Shown here one piece after another: positions 62,303 to 64,000 of a stretch of 64,000 bases of DNA. The DNA is from Sphingomonas zeae (GTDB taxonomy: Bacteria > Pseudomonadota > Alphaproteobacteria > Sphingomonadales > Sphingomonadaceae). Position numbers and translations under genes: made by a program. The notes beneath the pieces were generated by a model. It had not been told where the DNA came from, searched no databases, and saw only the letters and a program-made list of their open reading frames with translations. The first letter of the stretch is position 1, and each line of letters begins with the position of its first letter. The stretch spans positions 310,001 through 374,000 of the forward strand of contig NZ_JACIFA010000002.1 in NCBI RefSeq assembly GCF_014197135.1. The letters are read 5' to 3'.

Positions 62303-62985
62303 GACGCGATCCACTGCGCGATGTCCTCGGCCAGAATGGCGGCGAGTTCCGGGTCTTCCTGCGGCTCGGCGCGGCGCCAGGGGGGCACGGCGTCGATGGT
62401 GCGGTCGGCGGGCGCGCGGTCATGGCCCAGGCGTACGACGCGGCGCGGCACGCCGGGCTGGTCATAGGGCTCGGCCCCCGCAAGCCCGGCGAGAAAATGC
62501 GGCGAAACCCGGTTGCCGGCGATCCGAACGGGGGACTCCGCGCCGAACAGGCCGTAACGGTCGCCGCGCAATCCCGCCGCCGCACGCAGGCGGATGACGT
62601 CGCGCAGCACCGCCTCGCCCGTCATCGGCGCCAGATGCCAGCGCCCCGACAGCATGGCGAAACCGTCAATCAGCGTTCCGCCCCGGATCGATACGCCGTA
62701 GCAGGGCCGGTCGCTCAGCGTCGCCGCCGCCGCTTCATGCGCGTTGCGCCACTGGATGATGGTGGCCTGCTCGGTCTCGATGAGGCTCTCGCCCGTGCCT
62801 GGCCAGTCGGGCAGCGCGCCGCCGATGCCGTGATCGGCCAGCCGCCGCAGCACCGCCACCGCCAGGCCACGTATCCGGTTCGCCTCCTCCCAGAAGGGAA
62901 GCGCGACCAGCACGACCGGCCCCTGCGCGGGGCCGAAGCGCAACATCGCCTCGCGCCCGCCGGGCCAGTCATAATAGTCGATCAA
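62290..62985 (-). CDS. exosortase A system-associated hydrolase 2
   Basis: This hydrolase-like protein of about 231 residues has ALPFWEEANRIRGLAVAVLRRLADHGIGGALPDWPGTGES, the hallmark of hydrolase 2 in exosortase A loci (PF..E.N..R). Residues expected for a catalytic Ser are not obvious (CYGVSIRGG is the likely elbow). The start is TTG at 62985, overlapping the acyl carrier protein stop in a TTGA arrangement, so translation is probably coupled. Its exact substrate is unknown. Confidence 0.85.
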   Translation of the reverse strand: MIDYYDWPGGREAMLRFGPAQGPVVLVALPFWEEANRIRGLAVAVLRRLADHGIGGALPDWPGTGESLIETEQATIIQWRNAHEAAAATLSDRPCYGVSIRGGTLIDGFAMLSGRWHLAPMTGEAVLRDVIRLRAAAGLRGDRYGLFGAESPVRIAGNRVSPHFLAGLAGAEPYDQPGVPRRVVRLGHDRAPADRTIDAVPPWRRAEPQEDPELAAILAEDIAQWIASCEG

Positions 62986-63254
62986 GCGCCCGCCTTGGCA
63001 TGGGCAAAGGCGACGAGCTGACCGAACGTCTCCAGCATCTCGCCATCGACCTCGTCATCCTCGATCAGAATGCCGAGGCGATCCTCCAACTCGGTCAGCA
63101 CGCCCGCGACCGCCATCGAATCCAGCTCGGGCAACGCGCCGAACAGCGGCGTATCGGCGTCGAAATTCTCCACGCGCTCGGTCGACAGGCCCAGCACATC
63201 GGCCAGCACGCCGCGCACCGCTGCTTCCACTTGCCCGTTTGTCTGGAGTTCCAA
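62982..63254 (-). CDS. acyl carrier protein of the exosortase A cluster
   Basis: The 90-residue ACP has PLFGALPELDSMAVAGVLTELEDRLGI, with the phosphopantetheine-accepting Ser in LDSM (the usual form is DSL). The acidic helix II-III region fits. Together with the two hydrolases and probably a divergent ligase it matches the PEP-CTERM locus pattern, where an acyl group may be activated for surface glycan modification. The start appears to be TTG at 63254; no in-frame ATG or GTG lies upstream. Confidence 0.85.
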   Translation of the reverse strand: MELQTNGQVEAAVRGVLADVLGLSTERVENFDADTPLFGALPELDSMAVAGVLTELEDRLGILIEDDEVDGEMLETFGQLVAFAHAKAGA

Positions 63255-63333
63255 ACCCTGTCGCCCTGCTGTTTTGTTGTGACGACAGCGTTAGTGCGGC
63301 GGCGGGCGTTGGGCAACGGGTGTTGGGCGCTTT

Positions 63334-63897
63334 GCCCCTCCCGCCGGCGGAAGGGGGTCGGGGGGGGGGCATGCCGGGTGCCTCCGTCGTGACGCCGGTT
63401 GTTTCTCCGGGTGGTGAAAGTGTTCGGCTTTCGGAAAGCGCGGGAGACCCATGCCCTCCCCCAGCCCCTCCCGCCTGCGGGAGGGGAGTGAAGCTCACAA
63501 AGGGGGGCAGCAAAGCTCTTTTCGCCTGCGGAAAAATAACCCCCTCCCGCAGGCGGGAGGGGGTTGGGGGAGGGGACACGCCGGGTTTCTCCGTCGTGAC
63601 GCCTGTTGTTTCTCCGGGTGGTGAAAGTGTTCGGCTTTCGGAAAGCGCGGGAGACCCATGCCCTCCCCCGGCCCCTCCCGCCTGCGGGAGGGGAGTGAAG
63701 CTCACAGATGGGGGCAGCAAAGCTCTTGTCGCCTGCGGAAAAATAGCCCCCTCCCGCAGGCGGGAGGGGGTTGGGGGAGGGGACACGCCGAGTGTCTCCG
63801 TCGTGACGCCTGTTGTTTCTCCGGGTGGTGAAAGTGTTCGGCTTTCAGAAAGCGCAGGAGACCCAGGCCGTCCCCCAATCCTTCCCACTTGCGGGGG
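63334..63897. repeat. 207-bp tandem repeat, about 2.7 copies
   Basis: The segment GACGCC(G/T)GTTGTTTCTCC recurs at 63391, 63598 and 63805, exactly 207 bp apart. Each unit holds a GTTCGGCTTTC...GAAAGCGC part and two inverted-repeat palindromes of the CCCCTCCCGC/GCGGGAGGGG type in opposite order. The first copy is truncated at its left, and the last decays after 63870. No gene is supported within it. The remainder of the 63255-63955 gap is the leader of the ACP gene and the divergent gene's promoter region. Confidence 0.9.
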
Positions 63898-63955
63898 GGA
63901 AGTCAGGTTGGCGCGCGTGCTCGACTTTGCGGCATCCCCTCTAGTAGATGGCGCG

Positions 63956-64000
63956 ATGATCCTCGATCCGACCGCCTATCCGATCGACCATGCCTTGCGC
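63956..64000 (+). CDS. start of a gene cut by the window edge, possibly exosortase-associated acyl-CoA ligase
   Basis: Only the first 15 codons are visible, reading MILDPTAYPIDHALR, so no domain can be assigned. The ATG at 63956 is divergent from the ACP-hydrolase operon. In exosortase A loci an AMP-forming acyl-CoA ligase commonly lies next to these genes, and such ligases often begin with a PYPxDH-L-like stretch. That identity is an inference from context only. Confidence 0.4.
   Translation, partial: MILDPTAYPIDHALR

Noticed and set aside
63055..63888. 277-residue minus-strand frame with three 69-residue repeats
   Set aside because: It is the translation of the 207-bp palindromic tandem repeat and runs into the ACP gene in another frame; composition is that of non-coding GC-rich repeat and there is no credible start signal.
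63334..63897. Possible CRISPR array
   Set aside because: The repeats are 207 bp, adjoining and nearly identical throughout, with no unique spacers and no cas genes.

Overview
The window is chromosomal DNA from a GC-rich alphaproteobacterium, most likely a sphingomonad (Sphingomonas or a close relative). The basis is the high GC content, three large TonB-dependent receptors, a GatCAB operon, an exosortase-A (PEP-CTERM) accessory cluster, De Ley-Doudoroff galactose genes and a sphingomonad-like set of GC-rich palindromic repeats. No phage, plasmid, transposase or CRISPR array is visible. About 50 protein genes and two tRNAs (Leu-UAG, Val-CAC) are supported.

Layout. 1-2261: end of gatA, a small membrane-protein gene, and gatB, all overlapping. 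2262-3219: palindromic repeats, two tiny acidic or proline-rich genes and tRNA-Leu. 3220-17386: the proteostasis order tig - clpP - clpX - lon - hup known from many proteobacteria, here split by inserted genes (a membrane protein plus GT2 glycosyltransferase, a GNAT, a RibD-C reductase, a cation/proton antiporter and an M1 peptidase). 17448-18464: tRNA-Val and an EAL phosphodiesterase. 18551-28786: a long leftward block: a DUF2946-like Met/His-rich protein, a TonB receptor, a PepSY membrane protein with a Met/His-rich insert, TspO, then a caa3-type cytochrome oxidase operon whose five genes are joined by four successive 4-bp overlaps. 28917-33009: hybrid histidine kinase, exported protein, HAD hydrolase. 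33077-34015: SleB-like hydrolase. 34145-38436: a TonB receptor divergent from a PhoD phosphatase, with a PHO-box-like array between them.

38426-48073 is an envelope-oriented region: a VirJ/AcvB-like hydrolase, a three-domain GH18/deacetylase/GT2 fusion, a two-component system with a PDZ protein, and MprF. 48207-57014: an asparaginase-type Ntn hydrolase, a 1021-aa TonB receptor, the galactose operon dgoK-dgoA-gal with a DgoR-type operator candidate, free methionine-R-sulfoxide reductase and an RcnB/glycine-zipper protein. 57127-61402: an M28 peptidase, a small membrane protein, and a stress operon (SDR, DUF892 ferritin-like protein, manganese catalase). 61490-64000: exosortase-A accessory genes (hydrolase 1, hydrolase 2, acyl carrier protein), a 207-bp tandem repeat, and the first codons of a divergent gene.

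The strongest leads are a possible copper-acquisition cassette upstream of the caa3 oxidase, a four-repeat PHO box between a TonB receptor and PhoD, the DgoR-like operator, a histidine kinase without a normal start codon, and the in-frame 207-bp tandem repeat. All functions are read from sequence motifs; no database search was possible.
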